The notes: a model not told the origin generated them from the letters alone. Counted from the first letter of the stretch, positions 8,782 to 16,636 are shown. The stretch: DNA of 35,577 bases from JACCUZ01 sp038246575 (GCA_038246575.1 JBBRVU010000022.1:1-35577); one strand, 5' to 3'. Program-made: numbers and translations.

Positions 8782-9591
8782 TCAGGCGCCTTCCCGGGCC
8801 GTGACCGCGCTCGGGGAGTCGCCGCCCGGGGCCGGCTGGGTGCCAGCAGTGTCGAGCTGCTTCATCCGCTCCAGGACACCGTCAGCGGTCGGGCCGACCA
8901 TCTCGTCGACGAGGTGACCGTCGGCGAGGAAGATCACCCGGTCGCTGTAGGCAGCGGCGCCCGGGTCGTGGGTGACGATCACGATGGTCTGGCCAAGCTC
9001 GCCGACCGAGCTGCGCAGGAACGTGAGGACCTCTGCCCCCGAGCGGGAGTCCAGGTTCCCGGTCGGCTCGTCGGCGAAGACAACCTCCGGCCGACCCGCG
9101 AGGGCGCGCGCCACGGCGACGCGCTGCTGCTGACCGCCGGACAGCTCGTTTGGCCGGTGAGCCAACCGGTCGCCCAGACCCACCGTGGACACGACCGTGT
9201 CGAGCCACTCGGGGTCGGGCTTGCGACCGGCGATGTCCATGGGCAGCGTGATGTTTTCCAGCGCCGTCAGGGTGGGGACCAGGTTGTAGGCCTGGAACAC
9301 GAAGCCGAGACTGTCCCGGCGCAGCCGGGTCAGGTGCTTGTCGTCGAGCGTGGAGAGATCGACGTCCCCGATGTACGCCGAGCCCGAGGTCGCCTGGTCC
9401 AGCCCGGCCATGCAGTGCATGAGGGTGGACTTGCCGGAGCCTGATGGCCCCATGATCGCGGTGAAGCGACTGCGCTCGAAGCCGCAGCTCACGGCGTCGA
9501 GCGCGACCACCCGGGTGTCGCCCTCGCCGTAAACCTTGGTGAGGTCGACGGCCCTCGCGGCCTGGTGCCCGGCAGGGGAATTGCTGATCAC
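8782..9591 (-). CDS. ABC transporter ATP-binding protein (MacB/LolD class)
   Basis: This 269-residue ATPase powers the adjacent FtsX-type permease. It has Walker A GPSGSGKST, the Q-loop in FVFQAYNLVPTLT, the signature LSGGQQQRVAVARAL, Walker B VVFADEPTG and the H-loop IVTHD. The Q-loop and signature wording are those of the LolD/MacB/FtsE branch. GTG 9591 is chosen because AAGGAG stands 6 nt upstream. A longer frame back to 9810 reads into the nuclease gene and has low-complexity, non-homologous residues. Gene order ATPase then permease, with TGA-C-GTG at the junction, indicates one operon. Confidence 0.95.
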   Translation of the reverse strand: MISNSPAGHQAARAVDLTKVYGEGDTRVVALDAVSCGFERSRFTAIMGPSGSGKSTLMHCMAGLDQATSGSAYIGDVDLSTLDDKHLTRLRRDSLGFVFQAYNLVPTLTALENITLPMDIAGRKPDPEWLDTVVSTVGLGDRLAHRPNELSGGQQQRVAVARALAGRPEVVFADEPTGNLDSRSGAEVLTFLRSSVGELGQTIVIVTHDPGAAAYSDRVIFLADGHLVDEMVGPTADGVLERMKQLDTAGTQPAPGGDSPSAVTAREGA

Positions 9592-9623
9592 GATCTGCTC
9601 CTTGCTGTCGGCGCTCGATTTCC

Positions 9624-9629
9624 ACCGTA
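9624..9629 (-). promoter_or_regulatory. Candidate -10 box of the ABC operon
   Basis: TACGGT on the minus strand would give a start near 9617 and a leader of about 26 nt containing the AAGGAG ribosome-binding site of the ATPase. It lies in the 83-bp gap downstream of the RecB-like gene. No convincing -35 is seen. Confidence 0.45.
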
Positions 9630-9674
9630 GGGACGAATCCGGCGGACATCGAGGGGATTGCAGATGAACTCTGC

Positions 9675-10595
9675 TCAGACCTCGTCGACCGGCATGCTCG
9701 GCGACGGCCGCTCGCTCGCGGCGTCGAGGTCGGGAACGGCGGGGACCGGCAGCACCGGCAGCGGCGGGGGAGTGCCGCCGAAGGCCGGGCAGAGGGCCTG
9801 GTGGTCGCACCAGTCGCAGAGCCGGCTCGGGCTGGGTCGCCAGTCATCGAGCTCGGTCGCCCGCTGGATCGCGGCCCAGATCGCGAGCACCTTGCGCTCG
9901 GTCGCCATCAGGTCGGCCTCGTCCGGCTGGTAGCGCAAGATCTCGCGACTGCCGAGGTAGAGCAGCTGAAGCAGACGAGGCACCTCACCGCGCAATCGCC
10001 ACAGCACCAGGGCGTAGAACCGCATCTGGAACATGGCCTTGGCCTCGAATCCCTCCCGAGGGGCGCGGCCGGTCTTGTAGTCGACGACGCGCACGTCGCC
10101 GGAGGAGGCCACGTCGACACGGTCGACGTAGCCCCGGAGCCGGAGGCCGGCGTCGAGGTCGCACTCGACGAAGAGCTCGCGCTCGGCCGGCTCCAGCCGC
10201 TGGGGGTCCTCGAGCTCGAAGTAGGTGTCCAGCAACGCCCTTGCCGAGAGCAGCCACTCGTCCCTGGTGGCCTCGTCGGTGAACAGCTCGCCCACCTCGG
10301 GCTCGGCCTCGAGCAACCGCTCCCACTCCGGCCGGACCAGCTCACCTGCGCGGTCGGGGGTCCGGTCGGCGGCGGGGAGGTCGAACAGGCGCTCCAGCAC
10401 GGCATGGACGACGGTGCCGCGCGTCGCGGCTGGGCTGGGACGTTGCGGCAGCCGGTCGATCACCCGGAACCGGTAGAGCAAGGGACAGGTGAGGAAGTCG
10501 CTGGCCCGAGAGGGGGACAGCGAAGGGATGACCTGTGCCGCACCCGCGGTCGGGGATGTCTCGGCCACGGCCTCCTCGGTGCGGCTGGTCTCCAT
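9675..10595 (-). CDS. RecB/Cas4-like PD-(D/E)XK nuclease with probable Fe-S cluster
   Basis: This 306-residue single-domain nuclease is of the PDDEXK_1 type. LSPSRASDFLTCPLLYRFR near residues 27-45 contributes one cysteine, and CDWCDHQALCPAF near the C-terminus contributes three, the spacing of the 4Fe-4S cluster in AddB and Cas4 nucleases. The catalytic motif is read in RGYVDRVDV and VVDYKTGRAP (Asp and Lys), with a supporting His in GTVVHAVLERL. There is no helicase domain, so it is not RecB itself; Rv2119 is the likely mycobacterial counterpart. A role in DNA repair is inferred only. ATG 10595 is selected because a TAGGGT box lies 7 nt upstream. The C-terminal tail is Pro-rich. It is divergent from the site-2 protease gene, with 70 bp between the starts. 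Confidence 0.85.
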   Translation of the reverse strand: METSRTEEAVAETSPTAGAAQVIPSLSPSRASDFLTCPLLYRFRVIDRLPQRPSPAATRGTVVHAVLERLFDLPAADRTPDRAGELVRPEWERLLEAEPEVGELFTDEATRDEWLLSARALLDTYFELEDPQRLEPAERELFVECDLDAGLRLRGYVDRVDVASSGDVRVVDYKTGRAPREGFEAKAMFQMRFYALVLWRLRGEVPRLLQLLYLGSREILRYQPDEADLMATERKVLAIWAAIQRATELDDWRPSPSRLCDWCDHQALCPAFGGTPPPLPVLPVPAVPDLDAASERPSPSMPVDEV

Positions 10596-10602
10596 GACGG
10601 GC

Positions 10603-10608
10603 ACCCTA
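10603..10608 (-). promoter_or_regulatory. -10 box of the RecB-like gene (leaderless)
   Basis: TAGGGT on the minus strand ends 7 nt before the ATG at 10595. It decides this start over the longer frame, which would begin at 10649. Confidence 0.55.
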
Positions 10609-10653
10609 CGGGCGACCCCGGACACAACCGGTCCCTGCCGCAGAGCCACCGCC

Positions 10654-10659
10654 TACAGT
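10654..10659 (+). promoter_or_regulatory. -10 box of the M50 protease gene (leaderless)
   Basis: TACAGT ends 6 nt before the GTG at 10666. It supports that start over upstream in-frame codons that would run into the divergent gene. Confidence 0.5.
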
Positions 10660-10665
10660 TCTGGG

Positions 10666-11775
10666 GTGGGAGACCGGAGAATCGTCATCGCCAGGCCGTT
10701 CGGCGTGCCCGTGGACGTCACGCCTACCTGGTTCATCATCGCCGGTCTGATCACCTACGGGTTCGCGGCAACCGTCGAGCGCTCCGTGCCCGGAATCGGG
10801 TCCTGGAAGTACGTCGTCTCACTGTCCTTCGCTCTGCTGCTCTACCTGTCCGTCCTGGTCCACGAGCTCAGCCACACCCTGGTGGCCCTGCAGGCCGGCC
10901 TGCCGGTCCGGCGGATCACCCTGCACCTGCTCGGCGGGGTCAGCGAGATCGAGAAGCCGGCCGCCACCCCCGGGCGGGAAGCGGGGATCGCCGTCGCCGG
11001 CCCCCTCGTCTCCTTGGTGCTGGCCGCGCTGGCCTACGTCGTGGCCCAGGTGCTGGACCCGGGGACCGTGGGCCAGCTGCTGGCGCGAGCGCTCCTCGTG
11101 AGCAACCTGCTCGTCGGTGTGTTCAACCTGCTGCCCGGCCTGCCGCTGGACGGGGGGCGCGTGCTGTCGGCCGGCGTCTGGCGGCTGACCGGACGGCGGC
11201 ACACCGGCGCCATCGTCGCGTCCTGGATCGGTCGCGGGGTGGCCGTGGTCGTCATCCTCCTGCCCTTCGCGTTCGCCGCACTGCGGTCCCAGACCCTCCA
11301 GCCCGTCGACGTGATCTGGGCGGGGCTGCTGGCCAGCTTCATCTGGGTCGGCGCCACCCAGTCGCTGCGATACGCGTCCGTCCAGGCCCGACTGCCGCGG
11401 CTGAGCGTGCGAGCCCTGACCCGCCGGGCCGTCCCGGTGGACGTCTCGCTCCCGCTGTCCGAGGCCCTGCGCCGCGCTCACGACGCAGGCGCCGGCGGAA
11501 TGGTCGTCATGTCCGCAGGCGGCGACCCCGTCGGCCTGGTGATCGAGGCAGCGGTGGAGGCCGTGCCCGAACCGCGTCGGCCATGGGTCCCGGTCGGAGA
11601 CTTCTCCCGCCGGCTCGAGGCGACACTGCGGGTCCCGGTCGATGCCTCGGGTGAGGACCTCCTCGCGTTGATCAGGGAGGATCCGGCGACGGAGTACCTC
11701 GTGGTCGAGGCCAACGGAGACATCTTCGGGATCCTGGCGACGGCCGACGTCGAGCGGGCGCTGACGGCGTCCTAG
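10666..11775 (+). CDS. Site-2-protease-family zinc metallopeptidase (M50) with C-terminal regulatory region
   Basis: This 369-residue polytopic membrane protein belongs to the S2P family of intramembrane proteases, which cut membrane-bound regulators. The zinc motif HELSH is at residues 66-70, inside a hydrophobic segment, and the third ligand Asp162 is in NLLPGLPLDGG. About six membrane segments cover residues 20-230. The C-terminal 130 residues resemble a CBS-domain pair (for example GMVVMSAGGDPVGLVIE and EYLVVEANGDIFGILATADV), the arrangement of SpoIVFB-like and actinobacterial S2P homologues, where CBS domains sense nucleotides. The substrate is unknown. The trmI gene starts 33 bp downstream with its own promoter. 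Confidence 0.9.
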   Translation: MGDRRIVIARPFGVPVDVTPTWFIIAGLITYGFAATVERSVPGIGSWKYVVSLSFALLLYLSVLVHELSHTLVALQAGLPVRRITLHLLGGVSEIEKPAATPGREAGIAVAGPLVSLVLAALAYVVAQVLDPGTVGQLLARALLVSNLLVGVFNLLPGLPLDGGRVLSAGVWRLTGRRHTGAIVASWIGRGVAVVVILLPFAFAALRSQTLQPVDVIWAGLLASFIWVGATQSLRYASVQARLPRLSVRALTRRAVPVDVSLPLSEALRRAHDAGAGGMVVMSAGGDPVGLVIEAAVEAVPEPRRPWVPVGDFSRRLEATLRVPVDASGEDLLALIREDPATEYLVVEANGDIFGILATADVERALTAS

Positions 11776-11793
11776 CCCCTCCGCCACCCCGCA

Positions 11794-11799
11794 TAGACT
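11794..11799 (+). promoter_or_regulatory. -10 box of trmI (leaderless)
   Basis: TAGACT ends 8 nt before the trmI GTG at 11808, in the short gap after the M50 gene. Confidence 0.55.
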
Positions 11800-11807
11800 C
11801 GCCCGCC

Positions 11808-12692
11808 GTGCCCGAGACTGCTGACCGCCCGACCGGTTCCGCCCGCCGCCGAGGCCCGTTCGTCGCAGGTGACCGGGTGCAGCTGACCGACCCCAAGGGG
11901 CGGCTGCAGACCATCACTCTTGCGGCGGGCAAGGACTACCACACCCACAAGGGCGCCATCGCGCACGACGACCTGATCGGGCGGCCCGAGGGCATCACCG
12001 TCACGACCACGGGCGGCGTCACCTACCTCGCGCTCCGCCCTCTGCTCGCCGACTATGTCCTGTCGATGCCGCGAGGCGCCGCGGTGGTCTATCCCAAGGA
12101 CGCCGGACAGATCGTGCACATGGCCGACATCTTCCCCGGTGCCCACGTCGTGGAGGCCGGGGTGGGCTCAGGTGCCCTGACCATGTCCCTGCTCCGGGCG
12201 GTCGGTGACCAAGGTCGGGTGTCCTCGTACGAGCGGCGGCAGGACTTCGCGGATGTCGCGCAGCGCAACGTCGAGGCCTTCTTCGGCCAGCCCCACCCCG
12301 CCTGGTCGCTCACCGTCGGTGACCTCGCGACCGATCTCACGGAGACCGAGGTCGACCGAGTCGTGCTGGACATGCTCGCTCCGTGGGACTGCCTGGACGC
12401 CGTGTCCGGCGCCTTGGCGCCCGGTGGCGTGCTGATCTGCTACCTCGCGACCACCACGCAGCTCTCGCGGGTCGCCGAGGCAATCCGCGAGCACGGGACG
12501 TTCACCGAGCCCAGCGCCTGGGAGTCCCTCGTCCGGGGCTGGCACCTCGAGGGCCTCGCAGTGCGCCCGGAACACCGCATGGTGGGACACACCGGATTCC
12601 TCGTCACGACGCGGCGGCTGGCCGACGGGGTGGCGCCCCCGCTGCGGCGACGGCGTCCCTCGAAGGGCTACGCCGAGGGCACCTCGGCCTAG
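11808..12692 (+). CDS. trmI: tRNA (adenine-58-N1)-methyltransferase TrmI
   Basis: The enzyme methylates N1 of A58 in the T-loop of tRNAs using S-adenosylmethionine, and the bacterial form is a homotetramer. The 294-residue length matches Rv2118c. An N-terminal beta domain (about residues 10-95) is followed by a Rossmann methyltransferase fold: motif I VVEAGVGSGALTMSLLRAVG at about 114-133, the acidic loop SYERRQDFADVAQRN, and the catalytic region VDRVVLDMLAPWD. The C-terminus carries basic residues (RRRRPSKGY) suited to tRNA contact. It is next to mpa, as in mycobacteria. The start is GTG 11808 with a -10 box just upstream. Confidence 0.92.
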   Translation: MPETADRPTGSARRRGPFVAGDRVQLTDPKGRLQTITLAAGKDYHTHKGAIAHDDLIGRPEGITVTTTGGVTYLALRPLLADYVLSMPRGAAVVYPKDAGQIVHMADIFPGAHVVEAGVGSGALTMSLLRAVGDQGRVSSYERRQDFADVAQRNVEAFFGQPHPAWSLTVGDLATDLTETEVDRVVLDMLAPWDCLDAVSGALAPGGVLICYLATTTQLSRVAEAIREHGTFTEPSAWESLVRGWHLEGLAVRPEHRMVGHTGFLVTTRRLADGVAPPLRRRRPSKGYAEGTSA

Positions 12693-12726
12693 TCCGGCCG
12701 TTCGCGCGCGTTCCCAACCGAAAGTG

Positions 12727-12738
12727 CGACACGTGTCG
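12727..12738. promoter_or_regulatory. Perfect 12-bp palindrome upstream of mpa, possible operator
   Basis: CGACACGTGTCG is fully self-complementary and lies 30 bp before the TAGGGT box of mpa, about where a repressor or activator would touch the promoter. The factor is not identified. Confidence 0.35.
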
Positions 12739-12768
12739 ACTGCAGGTATGCGGACGGCTTGCCGAAGG

Positions 12769-12774
12769 TAGGGT
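12769..12774 (+). promoter_or_regulatory. Candidate -10 box of mpa
   Basis: TAGGGT would start transcription near 12781 and leave a leader of about 46 nt containing the strong GGGGAGG ribosome-binding site at 12814-12820. This argues against the ATG at 12777, which is only 2 nt from the box. Confidence 0.5.
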
Positions 12775-12827
12775 TGATGACGGTACGGCTCCCGTCCACA
12801 GGGAGTGCCTCTAGGGGAGGTGGCGCC

Positions 12828-14597
12828 GTGTCTGGCACGGATGGTCCCATCAACGACGGCCCAGGCCGCTCGTCGCGACGCGACGAGCAGTCCAGCGCGC
12901 AGCTCGGGGCCCTGCAGGACGAGGTCGAGGCGCTGCGGCGTCGGCTCACCGAGTCCCCGCGGCACCTGCGTGCCCTCGAGGAGCGAGTGGCCGACCTGCA
13001 GACCAACCTCGCGTCGGTCACGACCCAGAACGACCGACTGGTGTCGACGTTGAAGGACGCCCGCGACCAGATCGTCACCCTCAAGGAGGAGGTCGACCGG
13101 CTCGCCCAGCCACCGGCCGGCTTCGGAGTCTTCCTGACCCGCAACGACGACGACACCGTCGACATCTTCACCGGCGGCCGCAAGCTGCGCGTCGCGGTGA
13201 GCCCCTCCGTCGAGCTCGACGGCCTGGTCCGCGGCCAGGAGGTCATGCTCAACGAGGCCATGAACGTCGTGGCGGCCCTGGAGTTCGAGCAGCTCGGCGA
13301 GGTCGTGATGCTCAAGGAGCTGCTGGCCGACGGTGAGCGCGCTCTCGTCGTGGGGCACACCGACGAGGAGAAGGTGGTCCGCCTCGCCGAGCCGCTGCGC
13401 GACGAGCATCTGCGGGTGGGGGAGTCCCTGCTGCTCGAGCCTCGCTCGGGATACGTCTACGAGCGCGTCCCCAAGTCCGAGGTCGAGGAGCTGGTGCTCG
13501 AAGAGGTTCCCGACATCGACTACACCCTCATCGGCGGCCTCGCCGCGCAGATCGAGATGATCCGTGACGCGGTCGAGCTGCCGTACCTGCATCCCGAGCT
13601 CTTCCTCGAGCACAAGCTGCGCCCGCCCAAGGGTGTGCTGCTCTACGGCCCGCCCGGGTGCGGCAAGACGCTGATCGCCAAGGCGGTCGCCAACTCGTTG
13701 GCCAAGAAGGTCGCTGAGGTCACGGGCAAGCCCGAGGGGCGCTCGTTCTTCCTCAACATCAAGGGCCCGGAGCTGCTCAACAAGTACGTCGGCGAGACCG
13801 AGCGGCACATCAGACTCGTGTTCTCCCGGGCCCGTGAGAAGGCATCCGAGGGCACTCCAGTCATCGTGTTCTTCGACGAGATGGACTCGTTGTTCCGTAC
13901 CCGTGGCTCGGGGGTGTCCTCCGACGTCGAGAACACCATCGTCCCGCAGCTGCTGTCGGAGATCGATGGTGTCGAGGGCCTCGAGAACGTGCTCGTCATC
14001 GGCGCATCGAACCGCGAAGACATGATCGACCCCGCGATCCTGCGCCCCGGCCGGCTGGACGTGAAGATCAAGATCGAGCGGCCGGACGCCGAGTCCGCGC
14101 GCGACATCTTCTCGAAGTACATCACCGCCGACCTGCCCCTGCACGACGACGACGTGAAGGAGAACGGCAGCAACCGCGACGCCACCGTGTCGGCGATGAT
14201 CCTGCGCACCGTGGAGCGGATGTACTCCGAGCTCGAGGAGAACCGCTTCCTCGAGGTGACCTACGCCAACGGCGACAAGGAGGTCCTGTACTTCAAGGAC
14301 TTCAACTCCGGCGCGATGATCCAGAACATCGTCGACCGGGCCAAGAAGATGGCGATCAAGGACTTTCTCGAGCTCGGGCAGAAGGGCATCCGGATCTCCC
14401 ACCTGCTGGCCGCCTGCGTCGACGAGTTCAAGGAGAACGAGGACCTGCCCAACACCACGAACCCGGACGACTGGGCTCGCATCTCGGGCAAGAAGGGCGA
14501 GCGGATCGTCTACATCCGCACGCTGATCCAGGGCAAGCAGGGCACCGAAGCCGGCCGGAGCATCGACACGGTGGCCAACACCGGCCAGTACCTCTAG
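12828..14597 (+). CDS. mpa: ARC/Mpa, proteasome-activating AAA+ unfoldase
   Basis: This hexameric ATPase recognises Pup on tagged proteins, unfolds them and threads them into the 20S proteasome. Its 589 residues show the full layout. An N-terminal coiled coil (about residues 22-95) binds Pup, and OB domains (about 96-230) form the inter-domain ring. The AAA+ domain has Walker A GPPGCGKT at 274-281 and Walker B VIVFFDEMDS with Asp350 and Glu351. The last four residues are GQYL, the tail that inserts into proteasome alpha-ring pockets. I chose GTG 12828 because GGGGAGG lies 7 nt upstream; a TTG at 12759 and an ATG at 12777 are less likely. It lies between trmI and dop, as expected. Confidence 0.97.
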   Translation: MSGTDGPINDGPGRSSRRDEQSSAQLGALQDEVEALRRRLTESPRHLRALEERVADLQTNLASVTTQNDRLVSTLKDARDQIVTLKEEVDRLAQPPAGFGVFLTRNDDDTVDIFTGGRKLRVAVSPSVELDGLVRGQEVMLNEAMNVVAALEFEQLGEVVMLKELLADGERALVVGHTDEEKVVRLAEPLRDEHLRVGESLLLEPRSGYVYERVPKSEVEELVLEEVPDIDYTLIGGLAAQIEMIRDAVELPYLHPELFLEHKLRPPKGVLLYGPPGCGKTLIAKAVANSLAKKVAEVTGKPEGRSFFLNIKGPELLNKYVGETERHIRLVFSRAREKASEGTPVIVFFDEMDSLFRTRGSGVSSDVENTIVPQLLSEIDGVEGLENVLVIGASNREDMIDPAILRPGRLDVKIKIERPDAESARDIFSKYITADLPLHDDDVKENGSNRDATVSAMILRTVERMYSELEENRFLEVTYANGDKEVLYFKDFNSGAMIQNIVDRAKKMAIKDFLELGQKGIRISHLLAACVDEFKENEDLPNTTNPDDWARISGKKGERIVYIRTLIQGKQGTEAGRSIDTVANTGQYL

Positions 14598-14630
14598 GTC
14601 GCACTCAGGCTGTGCCACCGGTCCGCCGCG

Positions 14631-14636
14631 TAGGCT
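14631..14636 (+). promoter_or_regulatory. -10 box of dop (leaderless)
   Basis: TAGGCT ends 7 nt before the dop ATG at 14644, so dop can be transcribed separately from mpa. Confidence 0.55.
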
Positions 14637-14643
14637 TGCCCGC

Positions 14644-16158
14644 ATGAGCGTCCGCCGGGTCATGGGGACCGAGACCGAGTTCGGGATCTCGGTCCCGGGC
14701 AACCCGGGTGCCAACGCGATGCTGATCTCCAGCCAGATCGTCAACGCGTACATGCAGCCGACTCCCTCGCGAGCCCGGCGTACGCGCTGGGACTTCGAGG
14801 AGGAGAGCCCGCTGCGGGACGCCCGCGGGTTCGACATGAGCCGCGAGGTCGCCGACTCGGCGCAGCTGACCGACGAGGACATCGGTCTGGCCAACGTCAT
14901 CCTCACCAACGGCGCGCGCTTCTACGTCGACCACGCACATCCGGAGTACAGCAGCCCCGAGACGACCAACCCCCGCGACGCGGTGATCTGGGACCGGGCC
15001 GGTGAGCGCATCATGGCGGCAGCGTCCCGGCTGGCGGCGCAGGTGCCGAACACCGCGCCGATCAACCTGTACAAGAACAACACCGACAACAAGGGCGCGT
15101 CCTACGGCAGCCACGAGAACTACCTCGTGTCCCGGGACACGCCCTTTGCCGACATCGTCACCCACCTGACGCCGTTCTTCGTGTCGCGCCAGGTCGTCTG
15201 CGGCTCCGGACGTGTCGGCATCGGCCAGGAGGGGCGCACCGACGGGTTCCAGATCTCCCAGCGCGCCGACTACTTCGAGGTCGAGGTCGGGCTCGAGACG
15301 ACCCTGAAGCGCCCGATCATCAACACCCGCGACGAGCCGCACGCGGTCGCTGAGAAGTACCGCCGCCTCCACGTCATCATCGGCGACGCGAACCTCGCTG
15401 AGGTGTCGAGCTATCTCAAGCTGGGGACCACGGCCGTGGTGCTGGCGATGATCGAGGATCGCTTCCTCGCCGTCGACCTCAGCGTCGACCGGCCGGTCGC
15501 AACTCTGCACGCCGTGTCGCACGATCCGTCATTGCAGCAGCTGGTGACCCTGCGCTCGGGGCGTCAGCTCACGGCGGTGCAGCTGCAGATGGAGTACGCC
15601 GAGCAGGCGCGCAAGTACGTCGAGGACCGGTTCGGTTCCGATGCCGACGAGATGACGGTCGACGTGCTCGATCGGTGGGAGTCGGTGCTGACCCGGCTGG
15701 AGACCGACCCCATGTCGCTGTCCCGTGAGCTGGACTGGGTGGCCAAGCAGGCGATCCTCGAGGGCTACCGCTCCCGGGACGGCCTCGACTGGTCCTCGCC
15801 GCTGCTGCAGGCGGTCGACCTGCAGTACTCCGACGTCCGGCCCGACAAGGGACTGTTCAACAAGCTGCAGGCCAGCGGGCGGTTCGAGCGAGTGGTGACC
15901 GACGACGAGGTGGATCGCGCGGTCACCGAGCCGCCGACGGACACCCGGGCGTACTTCCGTGGCCGCTGCCTGGCGCAGTACCCCGACGAGATCGCGGCGG
16001 CGTCCTGGGACTCGGTGATCTTCGACCTGCCCGGTCGGGACTCGCTGCAGCGGGTTCCGACGCTCGAGCCGTTGCGTGGCACGAAGGAACACGTGGGTGG
16101 GCTGCTGGACCGGTGCGCCACCGCGGAGGAGCTGGTCGCAGCCATCACCGGCGGCTGA
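14644..16158 (+). CDS. dop: Dop, Pup deamidase and depupylase
   Basis: Dop converts the C-terminal Gln of Pup to Glu and also removes Pup from conjugates. It belongs to the carboxylate-amine ligase (glutamine-synthetase-like) fold shared with PafA. The start MGTETEFGISVPG carries the metal and ATP-binding glutamates, and the following residues contain the Dop-specific loop (PTPSRARRTRWDFEEESPLRD), absent from PafA. Shared blocks include FYVDHAHPEYSSPE, LYKNNTDNKGASYG and RPIINTRDEPHA. The 504 residues match the family. The gene is required here because Pup ends in Gln. Its relation to pafA (21519) is paralogy: many blocks match but the N-terminal loop differs. It is followed by 268 bp with repeats and a hairpin before pup. 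Confidence 0.96.
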   Translation: MSVRRVMGTETEFGISVPGNPGANAMLISSQIVNAYMQPTPSRARRTRWDFEEESPLRDARGFDMSREVADSAQLTDEDIGLANVILTNGARFYVDHAHPEYSSPETTNPRDAVIWDRAGERIMAAASRLAAQVPNTAPINLYKNNTDNKGASYGSHENYLVSRDTPFADIVTHLTPFFVSRQVVCGSGRVGIGQEGRTDGFQISQRADYFEVEVGLETTLKRPIINTRDEPHAVAEKYRRLHVIIGDANLAEVSSYLKLGTTAVVLAMIEDRFLAVDLSVDRPVATLHAVSHDPSLQQLVTLRSGRQLTAVQLQMEYAEQARKYVEDRFGSDADEMTVDVLDRWESVLTRLETDPMSLSRELDWVAKQAILEGYRSRDGLDWSSPLLQAVDLQYSDVRPDKGLFNKLQASGRFERVVTDDEVDRAVTEPPTDTRAYFRGRCLAQYPDEIAAASWDSVIFDLPGRDSLQRVPTLEPLRGTKEHVGGLLDRCATAEELVAAITGG

Positions 16159-16196
16159 GCCCGCCAACAGTCCCGACTCTCGGCGCGGGACCGACA

Positions 16197-16251
16197 CGTT
16201 GAGCGGTGCCGCCCCGTTGCGCGGGATCTCCCACGTTGCGCGGGATCTCCA
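16197..16251. repeat. Iteron-like direct repeats between dop and pup
   Basis: CGTTGCGCGGGATCTCC occurs at 16215-16231 and again, identically, at 16234-16250. A partial copy, CGTTGAGCGG, starts at 16197. The spacing is 18-19 bp. The gap holds no gene. The repeats lie about 120-170 bp before the -10 box of pup and could be a binding-site array. Confidence 0.75.
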
Positions 16252-16253
16252 TC

Positions 16254-16298
16254 ATCGGAGCAGAGTTGTGCCCGGAGGTGACCCCCGGGCACTCCGAT
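16254..16298 (+). other. Hairpin between dop and pup
   Basis: An 8-bp stem, GTGCCCGG at 16268-16275 with CCGGGCAC at 16285-16292, is enclosed by a second 6-bp stem, ATCGGA at 16254-16259 with TCCGAT at 16293-16298. An asymmetric 8-nt bulge lies on the left side. No T-run follows, so a classical terminator is not clear. It could end the dop transcript or act as a regulatory structure. Confidence 0.45.
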
Positions 16299-16369
16299 CA
16301 TGTCGTTTCGCGCACGGAGCGGCCACCCCGAGGAACGCGGGAGTGCCTGGCTTCGTCCTCCCGGGCGAC

Positions 16370-16375
16370 TAGGGT
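16370..16375 (+). promoter_or_regulatory. Candidate -10 box of the pup-prcBA operon
   Basis: TAGGGT would start transcription near 16382 and leave a leader of about 45 nt carrying GGAGG at 16412-16416, 10 nt before the pup ATG. Confidence 0.45.
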
Positions 16376-16426
16376 CGGTGCCAGGACGCAGAACCGGCGT
16401 CGTTGCTCATTGGAGGCTCCCACCAG

Positions 16427-16636
16427 ATGGCGACCAAGGACACGGGCGGCCAGAAGCGCGCCAGCAAGACCAGCGAGGAGACCGACGAGGTCGACGTCGC
16501 CGCAGGGAGTGACGTCAGCGAGCGCAAGGCCAAGCTGGACGAGGACATCGACGCTCTGCTCGACGAGGTCGACGAGGTCCTGGAGTCCAACTCGGAGGAG
16601 TTCGTGCGCGGTTTCATCCAGAAGGGCGGCCAGTGA
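16427..16636 (+). CDS. pup: Pup, prokaryotic ubiquitin-like protein
   Basis: This small, largely disordered tag is ligated through its C-terminal glutamate to lysines of substrates and delivers them to Mpa and the proteasome. The 69-residue sequence begins MATKDTGGQKR. It contains the helical, Mpa-binding segment (about residues 21-58, e.g. KLDEDIDALLDEVDEVLE) and ends in the family tail EEFVRGFIQKGGQ. Gln69 is the terminal residue, so deamidation by Dop is needed before ligation. ATG 16427 follows GGAGG with 10 nt spacing; an alternative in-frame start at 16403 would add eight atypical residues. The stop overlaps the prcB GTG (GTGA), so pup and prcB are coupled. Confidence 0.98.
   Translation: MATKDTGGQKRASKTSEETDEVDVAAGSDVSERKAKLDEDIDALLDEVDEVLESNSEEFVRGFIQKGGQ

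Noticed and set aside
9592..9810. A longer N-terminus for the ABC ATPase up to 9810
   Set aside because: It overlaps the neighbouring nuclease gene with low-complexity residues, and AAGGAG sits 6 nt before GTG 9591.
9801..11654. A 617-codon plus-strand frame spanning the nuclease and M50 genes
   Set aside because: It is antisense to the RecB-like gene and out of frame with the M50 protease, and its composition is Arg/Gly/Pro-rich noise.
12168..14909. A 913-codon open frame on the minus strand across trmI, mpa and dop
   Set aside because: It runs opposite three confident genes and lacks any motif or start signal.
16197..16251. Short CRISPR array
   Set aside because: There are only two full units separated by 2 bp, with no spacers and no cas genes in the window.
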